Assembly: GCA_030762895.1 (NCBI GenBank)
Contig: CM061068.1
Location: forward strand, 151,663,311 to 151,727,310
Direction of reading: 5' to 3'
Length of the DNA stretch: 64,000 nucleotides
DNA from: Sophora flavescens
Taxonomy: Eukaryota; Streptophyta; Magnoliopsida; Fabales; Fabaceae
The first letter of the stretch is position 1. Each line of letters opens with the position of its first letter. This document shows, piece by piece, positions 11,401 to 24,400 of the stretch. Position numbers and translations under genes: made by a program. A model generated the notes under the pieces. The model did no database searches and was not told the origin of the DNA. It saw only the letters and a list, made by a program, of their open reading frames with translations.

Positions 11401-14400
11401 GTACTCCGCTCTGTCATTCTTTGGCGGGACAGTCTCCTCGGTCTCCCTGCGTTCTTCCTCGCTGCTGGTGGAGGATCTTGAGCTAGCTCCGGTCATCGTC
11501 GTTTTAACCATTTGGAGAGGACAAGGTTTAGAGCTCGAAGCTCTGGTACCATATAAGAACAGAGAGAGGAATTATTTTATTTCTCTCGATCTTCGATTGA
11601 TTTGTACAACTTACAATTTAAAAGCGAAAGATGGTTCTACTTATGGGAACCAAATCTGCAAGATTACAGGAAAATTAAACACCTAATATCTGATCAGATA
11701 TCAATCAGATACCGATGCAGATTTATTACAATTCTAATTAAAGAAAAGAGGGAAACTAGGAGAGGAAATAGGGAACAATATCACAACATTAAATGGACCA
11801 AATCAGACCATATCATATTGCAACACAATGGATGGCTAGGACAAAATTTACACCAAAGGCGATCTGGGGGTGTGCATCAGGGGCGTCTTACCCCTTTCTA
11901 CTTCTGTAATTTCCCAGAAGACTTCAGAGAAGAGGCTATGTGGGAGGTTTTCCTAAGGTGGGGAAGAGTTCTAGATGTGTATATCTCCCGAAGAAGGAAC
12001 AAACAGGGCAAAAGATTTGGTTTTGTCAAATACTTAGATGTGCAACAACCTAAAGAGCTGGAACAAAAACTCAAATCTATTCTAATCGGGAACCAGAGAT
12101 TGGAGATTAATGCACCAAGATATGACGGAAATAACAACAACACACAAACAAGGAATACAAAGGAAAGACCTGTATACAACAAAGGGGCTTTTGTACTCAG
12201 GGATGGGGTGTCCTATGCTAATGCTGCAATTGTGATGGAGGGCAAAGTCACTCATCCTACCAAAGATCACATCAGAGACCAAGGTGGAGGAGGCTTCAAC
12301 ATCAACACCGAAAATAAGGAGTGGAGGGGTCTCATGTTTAATACCTTGTCTGAGGATTCAAACTGATTGAATGGGTGTTTTGTGGGAAAGACTTTCAATC
12401 CGGAAGGTGTCTTCAGTTTGCACAACAAATTTCAGATGGAGGGCATTTTCACAATACAAACCATCCCGATGGGGATTGGGGGGGGGGAGAACAGTTCTTC
12501 TGAAGCCTCTGGAGGAGGCTGCAATTGAGTCCTTAATGGAAGAAGGGTCTATAGGTATCCATAACTGGCTCGAAACTCTATTACCATGGAGACAAGACAT
12601 GGTGGCTAGAGAGAGACTAGTGTGGATTACCATAACTGGTGTTCCTCTCCATGCCTGGAATGAAAAGTTTTTCAGGGCTGTGGTGAATTTGGTGGGTTCC
12701 TACGTGAATATGGATGAAAACACTTCAAAGAGGATGAGGCTTGACGTTGCAAGAATTTATGCCACGGTCACCAGCCTTGAAGCCGTAAACAAGGTGTTCA
12801 ACTTTCTTATTGATGATCAGGTTTTTGCTGTAAGGGTGGTGGAGGAAGTGTTTTGGTTTGGGGCATTCAACTTGGGTACAGATTGTGCAATCAACTTCAG
12901 TGATGAGATCTCACCGGACTCCTCAGATTCCGTCATCAGCAGCAGATTGGCTAACTCGGATGGTGGTGAGCATGAACGGTTCGGGCGGTTGGGGTTTGAT
13001 TCGGATGGACCGGATTTTTTGAATTCAAATTTTGTCATTAGAAAAGGAATGCTGGAACATGGGAAAGGGAGTCTGAGCAAGGTGGCGGATTCTCTGGAGG
13101 GTCTATGAGGCTCGGGTAACAAGGTGATGAGTCCTGTGAGACTACGGAGGTACTCTGACAATAGGGATTTAGGAGAATGCTCACATAGTAAGGATGACGA
13201 AGGGGTGAGCAGAGGTAGCGGTGGCCAAGTTGGGCCGGATTGTTTTAGCCCATTCCTAATCCCAGGGAAGGAGTGCGTGGATAACGCTGGGCCATAGGGG
13301 TCTTATAATGGGAATAAGGAGGGCCCATTGGCGGTAGTGGCTTTTAACAAGGAGGACGGATCGGGTTTCGGTGTTGATGAAGTGGGTCTTTGAACAATCA
13401 TCCTGAGTGGCCCAAAAAAAGAAGCTCAACAAAAGAAAAAGAAAAAAAAAGGGCAGGGGAGAAAGGGGAGTAAGAAAAAGCCCAAGAAAGGAGGCGTGGA
13501 GCTCTCACGTTGGAAGCAAATTTCAAACTCAGTAAAGAAGGCTCAAGCGAAACAGAAATCTTCTTCGTCTAACCGAGTTGGTGAAAGGAGGACTAGGCGC
13601 ACAACACGGGTCCCTTCGATGGAGAGAAATCATGATGACGATTCTATCTGCAGTGTCACATTGGTTCGGCGAGTTCGAGGTTTCAGAAGGTGGACTCATT
13701 GATGTTGTTATTAGAGAGGGCGATCTAGATGGGTTGTTTCAGAATCAAGGGCCAAAGGTCAAGAACAAGAGGAAAATCGGTTTTGTTCCTGGGACGACGC
13801 ACCCTTCAGTTTCAGAGAAGGGGGGGTTCAGGGAGCCAAAGGGAGATTGCTCAACCGAGAAGTGCGTCAAGTACGTCCATTTCAGATAATCAAATTAAAA
13901 ATTGCTCCTTCTTAGCAATCCAGAGATTATCTGATAATGGGGCTAGGAAAACTTGGGAGGTGGGTAAATTACTTGGTGTCACTTTCGTGGGTGAGGAAAA
14001 TGTGGTGATTGAAAAAATAAAGGAAATGGAGGAGAGGGATCGCAAGGTCATCTCTCCATGTGGGGTTGTCAATAGTTCCCAGTGAAGGCAGGTTCTTGGA
14101 ACATCAGAGGTATGGGGGCAGGGATAAAGAAGAAGAAACTACAAGCGTTCGTTAGGGAAGAAAAATTAGATTTTTTGTTAGTTCAAGAAACAAAGATGGA
14201 GGCAATGGAAGCAGTGTTCTGTGAACAGGTTTTGGGGGGGTGGCTCGGATTATGCTTGGTTGGCACAACCAGCAACAGGTAATTCTGGTGGATTGCTCAG
14301 TGTGTGGGATGGAAACATGGGGAAGCTGATTTTTACTTTCTCAGGCTGTGGATTTTTAGGGGTGTGTGTGGAATGGGGAAGACAGAAGACTAGATGCTAT

Positions 14401-17400
14401 ATAGTCAACATTTATTCTCCTTGTACTCTAGCTGGGCAGAGGAGGATGTGGGAGGAGCTTCTGATGTCTAAATTGGGCTTTGGCGCGGGGATGTGGTGTC
14501 TAGGAGGTGATTTCAATGCTGTAACCAGTCAGGTGGAGAGAAAGGGAGTGGATGCAGGATATCTGAACAGTGAAATTGAAGAGTCCAAGAAGTTTGTTGC
14601 AGACTTTAATTTGGTGGATGTTCCGCTCTTGGGAAGGAAATTCACATGGTACAGGCCAGGCGGATCTTCTATGAGCCGTCTTGATAGATTCCTTCTGTCG
14701 GATTCTTGGATTTTAACTTGGAAGGTGAATGCTCAATGGGCTAAATCACTGGATGTCTCCGATCATTGCCCGATTGTTCTGAGTATGGGTGATCAACAAT
14801 GGGGCTCGAAACCATTCAGGTTTAACAACTGTTGGATGAACCAACCAGGCTTTAGGGATGTCATAGATCAGTTTTGGTCAAATTTTGAGTGTGCAGGTTG
14901 GAGGGCGTTCATTTTGAAGGAGAAACTGAAATGTCTCAAGGGTGCAATCAGAAGTTGGAACTTTAGTCATTTCGGGCAGATTGATGAAAAAATCAAGGCT
15001 CTGGAAGACTCTATTGTTGTCCTGGATAAAAAGGGGGAGGAGGGCAGCCTATCAGATATTGAGATAGGGACAAGAAGAGATCTTTTCGCAGACTTATGGA
15101 GTAGTTTGAGGGACAAGGAAAGCCTGCTCAAACAGAAATCTAGGCAAAAATGGCTAGCCTAGGGAGATGTTAATTCTGGGTATTTTCATGCTTGTATTAA
15201 TGGTAGGAGAAGGAGAAACCAGCTGCTGGCTATCAAGGTGGGAGATCACTGGGTTGAGGAACCATATCTGGTCAAAGAAGAGGTTAAAAGACACTTCCTT
15301 ACCACATTCTCAGAATCGGATTGGGTAAGGCCTGTACTTGATGGGGTGTCTTTTAATTCACTTTCAGTTTCACAGAGGGAAAGTTTGTCAGTCCCGTTTA
15401 GTTTGGCTGAGGTGGAGGAAGCTGTGAAAAGCTGTGATGGCAACAAAGCACCCGGGCCTGACGGTTTTAATCTCAATTTCATCAAGAAATACTGGGATCT
15501 AATTAGAGAGGATGTATGGGGTATGGTTCAGGAATTCTATGATAATGGAAGGCTTCCGAAAATGTTTTCGTCCTATTTCATTGCATTAATCCCGAAATGC
15601 AACAATCCTCAAGGTTTGGGCGATTTCAGGCCGATTGCTCTTCTTGGATGCATCTACAAGATTTTGGCTAAGATTCTAGTGGGCAGGTTAAGGAAGGTTC
15701 TCCCATCCATAATTGCTGAAAATCAATTGGCCTTTTTACATGATAGGTACATTCTTGATGGGGTTCTTATAATTAATGAGGTTGTGGACTTCACAAAGAG
15801 GTCGGGGAAAGAATGCATGATTTTCAAAGTAGACTTCGAGAAAGCCTACGACTCCGTCAATTGGAGTTTCCTTGATTACATGATGAGGAGGTTCAGAATG
15901 GATAGCAAATGGAGGGCTTGGATCAAGGAATGTGTCTTCAAGGGAGATTTATCGGTTTTGGTTAACGGAAGTCCTATGGAGGAAATTTCAATATAAAAAG
16001 GCTTGAAGCAAGGAGATCCGATTGCTCCTTTCCTTTTTCTCCTAGTGGCGGAAGGGCTTGCGGGTTTGATGAGAAGTGCAGCTTGTTTAGGCAAGTTTAA
16101 CAGCTTCAAGTTCAAAGATGAAGAGGAGGGTGTTTCCTTGTTGTAATATGCGGATGACACCTTAATGGTAGGAGAAGCTTCTTGGGGGAACTTGTGGGTT
16201 TTGAAGTCTATTTTGAGGTGTTTTGAGATGGTCTCCGGTCTAAAGGTGAATTTTCACAAGAGTAGATTAATTGGCATCAATGTAGAGGAGTCTTTTTTGA
16301 GGGATGCTGCAAACTTCCTTAATTGCAAAAAGGGAAGGGTGCCTTTCATGTATTTGGGACTACCGACTGGGGCCAACCCAAGGAGGATTGCTACTTGGAA
16401 GCCCGTGTTTGAAATTGTGCAGAAAAGGTTAGCTTCTTGGAAGAGGAGACACATCTCCTTCGGTGGGCGAATCACTTTGATCAACTCAGTTATTAATAGT
16501 CTACCAATCTACTATCTCTCCTTCTTCAAGGCACCTAGAAAGGTAATCCATACTCTAACTAGAATCCAAAGGAACTTTCTTTGGGGTGGGGGGGAGGAAA
16601 GGAGGAAGATTGCTGGGGTCAATTGGGTTAAGGTGTGTAAGGACAAAAAAGAGGGGGGTTTAGGAATTAAGAACTTAGAAAGGTTTAATCTTGCTCTTTT
16701 AGCTAAATGGAGATAGAGGTTAGTCAAGGAAGAGAATGGGGTGTGGGCTAAGTTGCTTAAATTGAGATATGGTGGTTTAGAAGGGAGTAGGCAGCCTTTA
16801 GATGATGATGCTGGGAGGGTTCTTCAATCATATTGGTGGAGGGATTTGAATCTTGTAGGAAAATCTCCTTTTTCCTTGGATTGGTTTGGGGAGAGGCTCA
16901 TAAAGAGTTTAGGATGTGGGGACTCAACTAGGTTTTGGGAGGACATTTGGCTTGGGGGAGTGAGTCTTAAGGAGAGTTTCCCTAGATTGTTTTTGATTTC
17001 TGTTCAGAAAAACATGTTCATAGATAGTTGTGGGGAGTGGGTTGATGATAGGTGGGTGTGGTCTCTAATGTGGAGGAGAAACCTGTTCGTGTGGGAAATG
17101 GGCTTGCGGCTGGAATTAGAGGCTCTGCTAACTCCAGTAAGGTTGGAGAAGGACAAACACGATGGATGGTTGTGGAACTGTGACTCTTCAGATATCTACT
17201 CAACAAAATCAGCTTACATCTTCATGGAGAATTTTTATGTTGAGGACAATTTCAATGCTGGGACTGTTTCGGAGGCATATAAACAGCTTCGGGAATGCAA
17301 AGCTCCAAAGAAAGTTTTGGCTTTCACATGGAGGTTGTTCTTAGAGAGGTTACCAACTAAAACAAATTTGGTGTGCAGAGGAGTGCAGCTGCCACCTGCA

Positions 17401-20300
17401 CAGGGATTGTGTGTCTGCTGTGAGCTGTTTGCAGAGACAGAACAAAGCTACAAATTGGCTTATGCACTCTGGTCCAAAATTTACAGCTGGTTGGGGTTTT
17501 CAGTGGCACAATCTGTCGAGGCTCTTCATCATTTTGTGTTCCACCGTGGGCTTCTGTTAGGATCCTCTTTTTAGAGTAGGAAAGATAGAGCCTAACAAAG
17601 AACAGTTTCTCACACAGGGGAAAGAATTATGAAATTCCTCTCTTTATTACTGAAAGAAAACTGATTACAATCAAGAACCAAGGTATACAAGTATACCTCC
17701 AAAGGAGCTTTCTCCTTTACACTGGAATCTGTCCAGTCTAACAAAATATTCAAAGTCTGCCTCCCTGACTTGATAGAGGAAGTATTTATAAGAGTTACAA
17801 TGACCCTATAACCAACTAACTAGATCTCCTAACCTTCTGCTAAACTGTTACAACTTTGACCCTTTCCTACTAACTGACTAACTCTCCTAAACTTCTGCTA
17901 AACTGTTACAACTTTGACCCTTTCCTATTACTAATCTGTTACAACTTTGACTCCTCATTTTTGTTTTGACCCTTTCCTCTTTCTATAATAAACCATTAGA
18001 CCACTTCCTCCTATAATTTGTTGGTCTGACTTGGTCCTAACAATACCTCCTCCCTCCGAAACAACCTTGTCCTCAAGGTTGAAATCTGGAAACTGATTCC
18101 TGATGAGAGAAACATCTTCCCAGGTTGCTTCTTCTGGAAGTTTTCCTTGCCAATGAACCAGTACTTGAGGAATGTCTGTGCCATACTGAGTGATCGTGCA
18201 CGTGCCCAGAATGTTGGAAGGTTGATAAACCTCTGCGGAACCTTGCAATGCTGCTGGAAGCTCAGTTTCTATTGGATGGTTGCCTGCAGCTTTCTTGAGC
18301 TGAGAAATATGGAAAACTGGGTGTATGCGTGCTTGTTCTGGAAGCTGTAATTTGAAAGCCACAGCTCCAATTTGTTGCAACACTAAGTATGGGCCATAGT
18401 ATCTTGGTGAGAGCTTAGGATGTACCTTAGTAGGCATAGATGTTTGTCTGTGAGGTCTGATTTTTAGATAAACCCAATCTCCTGGTTGAATCTGAAAATC
18501 TTTCCTATGCTTGTTAGCATGATGAACCATTTGGTTCTGTGCTTTCTGCAGATGGAACTTTAACTGCTTCAAGGCTTCATCTCTGTCCATTAAATCCTGT
18601 GCAACTGCCTCCACAAGCGCCTCTCCTGGTACGAACTTAGCTAATGAAGGTGGAGGTCTACCATAGACTACTTCGAAGGGGGAGCAATGTGCAGCACTCT
18701 GGAAACTGGTATTGTACCAGTATTTTGCCCAAGGAATGAAATATGCCGAAGTCTTTTGCTGTTCTGAACTGAAGCATCTAAGATAGGTTTCCAAGGTTCT
18801 ATTGAGGACTTCTGTCTGACCATCTGTCTCCGGGTGATAGGCTGTGCTCATCTTCAAAGTAGTACCCTACAACTTAAATAGTTCCTGCCAAAAATGACTC
18901 ATAAAAGTAGGGTCTCTATCACTAACAATAGAGATAGGAACTCCATGCAATCGAACTATTTCCTTTATAAAAATTTCAGCAATAGATCTAGTTGAGTATG
19001 GATGTTTAATTAAAATAAAATGCCCATACTTGCTTAGCCTATCTACAACAACTAAAATAGCATCATACCCTTTTGATTTAGGCAAACTTACAATAAAGTC
19101 TTTGATTTAGGCAAACTTACAATAAAGTCCATACTAAGTTCTTCCCAAATAGCATTTGGGATTGGCAAAGGTTGTAATAACCCTGCTGGAGAGGATGCTT
19201 GATATTTGCTTCACTGGCAAATATGACAAGCTGCCACTAAGTTAGTAATTGTACCTTTCATTCCAATCCAGAAAATGGATTGAGCTATTCTTTGGTAGGT
19301 CCTGTAAATTCCTGAGTGTCCTCCCATGGGAGAGGTATGAAATTCCTGAAGTAATTTTGTGATCCATATAGAAGAAGCTGACAAAACCAGCCTCCCTTTA
19401 TAGTATAACCTGTCCTGCTCAAGAGTGTATTGAGGATGTGAATCTGGATTCTCTTTTAGCTCTTCCCGAATTTTATTTAGAACTGGATCTTGCTGGATTT
19501 CCTTATCAATTTCTGCTGTCTTGCCAGAAAGGTCTGGATATGCCCTGTAGCTCCTTGTCTTCATCTCTTCTAGATAGTGCATCAGCTACCTTATTTGAGG
19601 CCCCTACCTTATATATAATTTCAAACTCATATCCTAACAATTTTGCCAACCAATTTTGTTGGTTCTGAGTTGTAATTCTCTGTTCAAGTAGGTATCTTAA
19701 GCTTTTTTGGTCAGTGTACACTGTACACAGTGAATTTCTGTCCTAAGAGATAAGGCCTCCAATGTTGTATGGCTAGAACAAGAGCTGTTAATTCTTTTTC
19801 ATATACAGATTTAGAAAGAGTTGAATCGGCCAAAGCCTTGCTGAAATAAGCAATTGGCTTTTTATCTTGTGTTAATACAGCTCCTACTCCTTTTCCTGAT
19901 GCATCACATTCTATGGAGTGTTGAAGTTATGGATTTTAGATAGAGAAGAAATTAAGATAAGAAAAAGAATGAAGACTCTACTTGAAAACTGAAACTGAAT
20001 ATGTCTCTCTTGTATTAACATTCCAATAGGACTACAATATATAATAGATAGGGGAACCTGATTCCTAGAGCATTAATTATCTATGCTAAGTCCTAGGAGA
20101 ATAGATGCAATGAAACTAAGAATACAATGGATGAGAATACACCGTCCACACCGTCCAACCGTCCAAGCTTAATATAACATTAATCCTAATCTAATTTTAA
20201 TAAGAGTATTAATTATAAGCAATTTCCAATACTCCCCCTCAAGCTAAAGCTTACTAAGCTTGTTACAAATATACCCTTTGAAAGAAAACTTAACCAGACC

Positions 20301-20386
<86 letters not shown>

Positions 20387-21442
20387 AAGCCAACGAGAAA
20401 CACCATAACAACCAGCCAATAAGGTTCGTGCCCATGAGCAATCAACTAAAGAAACCACTGCTGACTTTACGGACAATAGGCAAACCAAACATAAACGATG
20501 ACAAGTCAGCTGAGCTGAAGCTTGAACTGGAAGTTGTCACCACTTAAAACAAAACCAGAATGACATTGGGCCACATAAACTACAGCTAAAGCCACAACTT
20601 GAAGGTGTCACAACTTCGAACAAAACTGAAACAATAATGGACCAATGCTTATAGCAGCTGAAGTCCAAACTGAAACTGATGGTGGGATCGGTGGCGCCAT
20701 GACTTTTGAACCAAATTGGAATGATAAATTGTAGTTGAGGTCTGAAAATAATTTCGGTGCAGCCAAACAGTGCTAAACAACACCAAAGAGACAACTAAAA
20801 AATACTGCAACAGAGGGCAGCTCAAAACGAGAACAACAAAAAACAGAGACTCCTGAAAACAGAGTCAGTAATGCACTACTCCAAGGAGGGTAGCAGAAAC
20901 TTGAGACCCAAAAACCAAACATGGTCAAAACAGAAAGGGGAGGGTTTAACAAATAAAATTATGAATACAATTATTGGAATAGTCCCAAACTTTTGGGGAC
21001 TCGGCGGAATAGTGACGGGACAGGTCACGGAGGATGGTACCGCTCTGATACCATGTTGAAGTTATGGATTTTAGATAGAGAAGAAATTAAGATAAGAAAA
21101 AGAATGAAGACTCTACTTGAAAACTGAAACTGAATATGTCTCTCTTGTATTACCATTCCAATAGGACTACAATATATAATAGATAGGGGAACCTGATTCC
21201 TAGAGCATTAATTATCTATGCTAAGTCCTAGGAGAATAGATGCAATGAAACTAAGAATACAATGGATGAGAATACACCGTCCACACCGTCCAACCGTCCA
21301 AGCTTAATATAACATTAATCCTAATCTAATTTTAATAAGAGTATTAATTATAAGCAATTTCCAATACTCCCCCTCAAGCTAAAGCTTACTAAGCTTTAAG
21401 CTTGTTACAAATATACCCTTTGAAAGAAAACTTAACCAGACC

Positions 21443-21494
<52 letters not shown>

Positions 21495-24400
21495 AAGCCA
21501 ACGTGAAACACCATAACAACCAGCCAATAAGGTTCGTGCCCATGAACAAACCACCGAGCAATCAACTAAAGAAACCACTGCTGACTTTACGGACAACAGG
21601 CAAACCAAACATAAACGATGACAAGTCAGCCGGAAAGCTTGAACCGGAAGTTGTCACCACTTCAAACAAAACCGAATGACATTGGGCCGGCGCCACGCGG
21701 CTAAAGCCATAACTTGAAGGTGTCACAACTTCGAACAAAACTGAAACAATAATGGACCAATGCTTATAGCAGCTGAAGTCCAAACTGAAACTGATGGTGG
21801 GATCAGTGGCGCCATGACTTTTGAACCAAATTGGAATGATAAATTGTAGTTGAGGTCTGAAAATAATTTCGGTGCAGCCAAACAGTGCTAAACAGCACCA
21901 AAGAGACAACTAAAAAATACTGCAACAGAGGGCAGCTCAAAACGAGAACAACAAAAAACAGAGACTCCTGAAAACAGAGTCAGTAATGCACTACTCCAAG
22001 GAGGGTAGCAGAAACTTGAGACCCAAAAACCAAACATGGTCAAAACAGAAAGGGGAGGGTTTAACAAATAAAATTATGAATACAATTATTGGAATAGTCC
22101 CAAACTTTTGGGGACTCGGCAGAATAGTGACGGGACAGGTCACGAAGGATGGTACCGCTCTGATACCATGTTGAAGTTATGGATTTTAGATAGAGAAGAA
22201 ATTAAGATAAGAAAAAGAATGAAGACTCTACTTGAAAACTGAAACTGAATATGTCTCTCTTGTATTAACATTCCAATAGGACTACGATATATAATAGATA
22301 GGGGAACCTGATTCCTAGAGCATTAATTATCTATGCTAAGTCCTAGGAGAATAGATGCAATGAAACTAAGAATACAATGGATGAGAATACACCGTCCACA
22401 CCGTCCAACCGTCCAAGCTTAATATAACATTAATCCTAATCTAATTTTAATAAGAGTATTAATTATAAGCAATTTCCAATATGGAGAATGGTTTTGAAAA
22501 ATCGGGCATAGATAAAACAGGAGCCGTAGTTACAGCTTGCTGTAACTGAGTGAAGGCCTTAGTAGTATCCTCATTCCACCTAAAGTTCCCTTTCTTTAAC
22601 AAATCAGTCAAGGGACGGGCTATTTTTCCATAATTGCAAATGAATATCCTATAATATCCCGTAAGTCCAAAGAATCCTCTTAAAGCTTTAAGGGTTTTAG
22701 GCATTGGCCACTGTAAAATGGCCTCAACCTTTTGGGGGTCCATGGAAACCCCTTCTTTGGAGATTATGTGCCCTAAATACCCAACTTCAGTTTTACCAAA
22801 GCTACATTTTTTCAGATTTGCAAAGAAAGAATGTTCAAGAAACCTAGCTAATACTTTTCTTAAGTGATCCAAATGGTTCCCCCATGATTTACTATCGATT
22901 AAAATGTCATAAAAAAACACTAAGACATACCTGTGAAGGAATGGTTTAAGTGTGGCATTCATTGCACATTGAAAAGTGGCTGGGGGGTTTGTTAATCCAA
23001 ATGGCATTACTAAAGATTCATAGTGTCCTTGATGAGTTCTGAAAGCATTTTTGGGGATATCTGGTTCATGCATCCTGATTTGAGGATATCCAGCCTTTAA
23101 GTCTATTTTAGAGAAGTATGTGGCCCCATTTAATTCATCCAGCAACTCTTCTATGACAGGAATTGGGAACTTATCTGGGACTGTGGCCTTATTTAAAGCT
23201 CTGTAGTCTACACAAAACCTCCAACTCCTGTCTTTCCTTTTGACCAAGATCACTGGGCTGGAGTAAGGACTATTGCTAGGTCTAATGATTCCTGTTGACA
23301 ACATCTCAGCAACTTGAGTTTCAATCTCATTCTTTTGCATGTGGGGGTAGCGGTAAGGCCTCACATTGATTGGATCTACCCCTACCTTAATTGGAATCCT
23401 GTGATCCACCTCTCTAGATGGAGGTAATCCCTTTGGTTCTTGAAAAACTGATGCAAACTCAGTTAGCACCTTCTGTAAGTGTTGCTCCTGGTCCATTGTC
23501 AATTTATTTGTTTCTAGACAGTCCTTTTCAATGACTCATAGCATGGATATTATTTCCACCTCTTCTTTCGCTAACTTCTGTATAGCTTTTGAAGTAACTA
23601 CTGCTTTAGACAAACTAGGGTCCCCCTGTATTACAACATTCTGGTCTTGATGGATAAAAGACATGTTTAAAGTTCTCCAATTTACCTTAATATCCCCCAA
23701 GGTTACCAGCCATGCAACTCCTAGTATCAAGTCTACTCCCCCTAATTCAGACAAATAAAAGTTACCTTCCATAAGCTCCCAGCTGTAATTTCAAATTTTT
23801 GCAGCATCCTTGAGTAGACTTTCGGTTTACATCTCCAAGTCTCACATAATAGGGTCTGGTGGCATCAACCTTGAGTCCCAATTTTTGTACCAATGTACTG
23901 GATACAAAATTGTCGCTTGCCCCACTATCAATCAAGATTAATACCTCTTGTCCCTGTAATTGGCCTTTCAGCTTCATAGTTTGAGGTTGGGTTAACCCGC
24001 CTGCTGAACACAGAAAGATCCATCCATTTGCATGCAACCTCGTCAACATCTTCTCCTTCTTCCTCTTTCCCATCTTCAAGCCCCAATCTTGCAATTTCCT
24101 CATCTTCCTCAGCCTGTTCATCTCCGGCCAGTATTACCACTCTCATACTTTTCTTTGGACAGCGGTGCCCAGGCCTAAAAGCTGCTCCACAGTGGTAACA
24201 AATCCCCCCGTCCCTGCATTTGATATATTCAGCATAGGGAAGGGTTCTTGTTCCTACCCGTGACCCAACTCCGTTGCTGCCTTGATATCTGAAACCTGAA
24301 TTCGTACCTCGCCCTTGTGAATTGCTGAAACTTCGAGTTTGGCTTATGGCTTCTTCAACGTCGCGGGCTACATCCATGGCTCGTGTCAGGTCCTTGGGGT

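Larger units (their letters stand above)
6717..11825 (-). mobile_element. Ty1/copia retrotransposon A, nearly complete, inserted in the LINE
   Basis: Two near-identical LTRs bracket a gag-pol region read on the - strand. The target duplication is CAATG (6712-6716 and 11826-11830). On its own strand each LTR starts TGTTGCAATATG and ends TTCTTATA, so it has TG...TA rather than TG...CA ends at both copies. The polyprotein is interrupted by stops and shifts. Confidence 0.95.
6539..14081 (+). pseudogene. LINE ORF1: RRM-like and DUF4283-like nucleic-acid-binding protein, interrupted
   Basis: The frame opens at 6539, is cut by the copia at 6716, and resumes in frame at 11831 through [11 protein letters not shown]. 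An RRM-like fold follows ([10 protein letters not shown] ... WGRVLDVYI ... [10 protein letters not shown], about 11895-12040), typical of plant L1 ORF1. A TGA at 12364 and a frameshift near the G run at 12478 separate it from a DUF4283-like part ([10 protein letters not shown] ... [22 protein letters not shown], about 12495-12680). The remainder (to about 14081) is low-complexity, Ser/Lys-rich and shifted several times. In a live element this would be the RNA-binding partner of the reverse transcriptase. Confidence 0.8.
19919..22481 (-). mobile_element. Tandem LTR-int-LTR-int-LTR array of a non-autonomous (TRIM/LARD-like) element
   Basis: Three 313-bp LTRs (19919-20231, 21054-21366, 22169-22481) separate two internal regions of 822 and 802 bp. 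The whole array has a single TSD, TGGAG (19914-19918 and 22482-22486). On the - strand each LTR runs TATTGGAAATTGC...CTTCAACA. Each internal region starts with an exact initiator-Met primer site and ends in a GAGGGGGAG tract. No gag or pol is present, so movement would need help from another copia element. Confidence 0.93.

Noticed and set aside
20213..20488. Open frames rich in Ile-Tyr repeats
   Set aside because: They are translations of the (TA)n microsatellite in the TRIM-like array.
20537..21909. - strand 85- and 115-codon frames in the TRIM-like internal regions
   Set aside because: They differ between the two units by frame-changing indels, have no Gag or Pol motif and no conservation pattern; the region is most likely non-coding.
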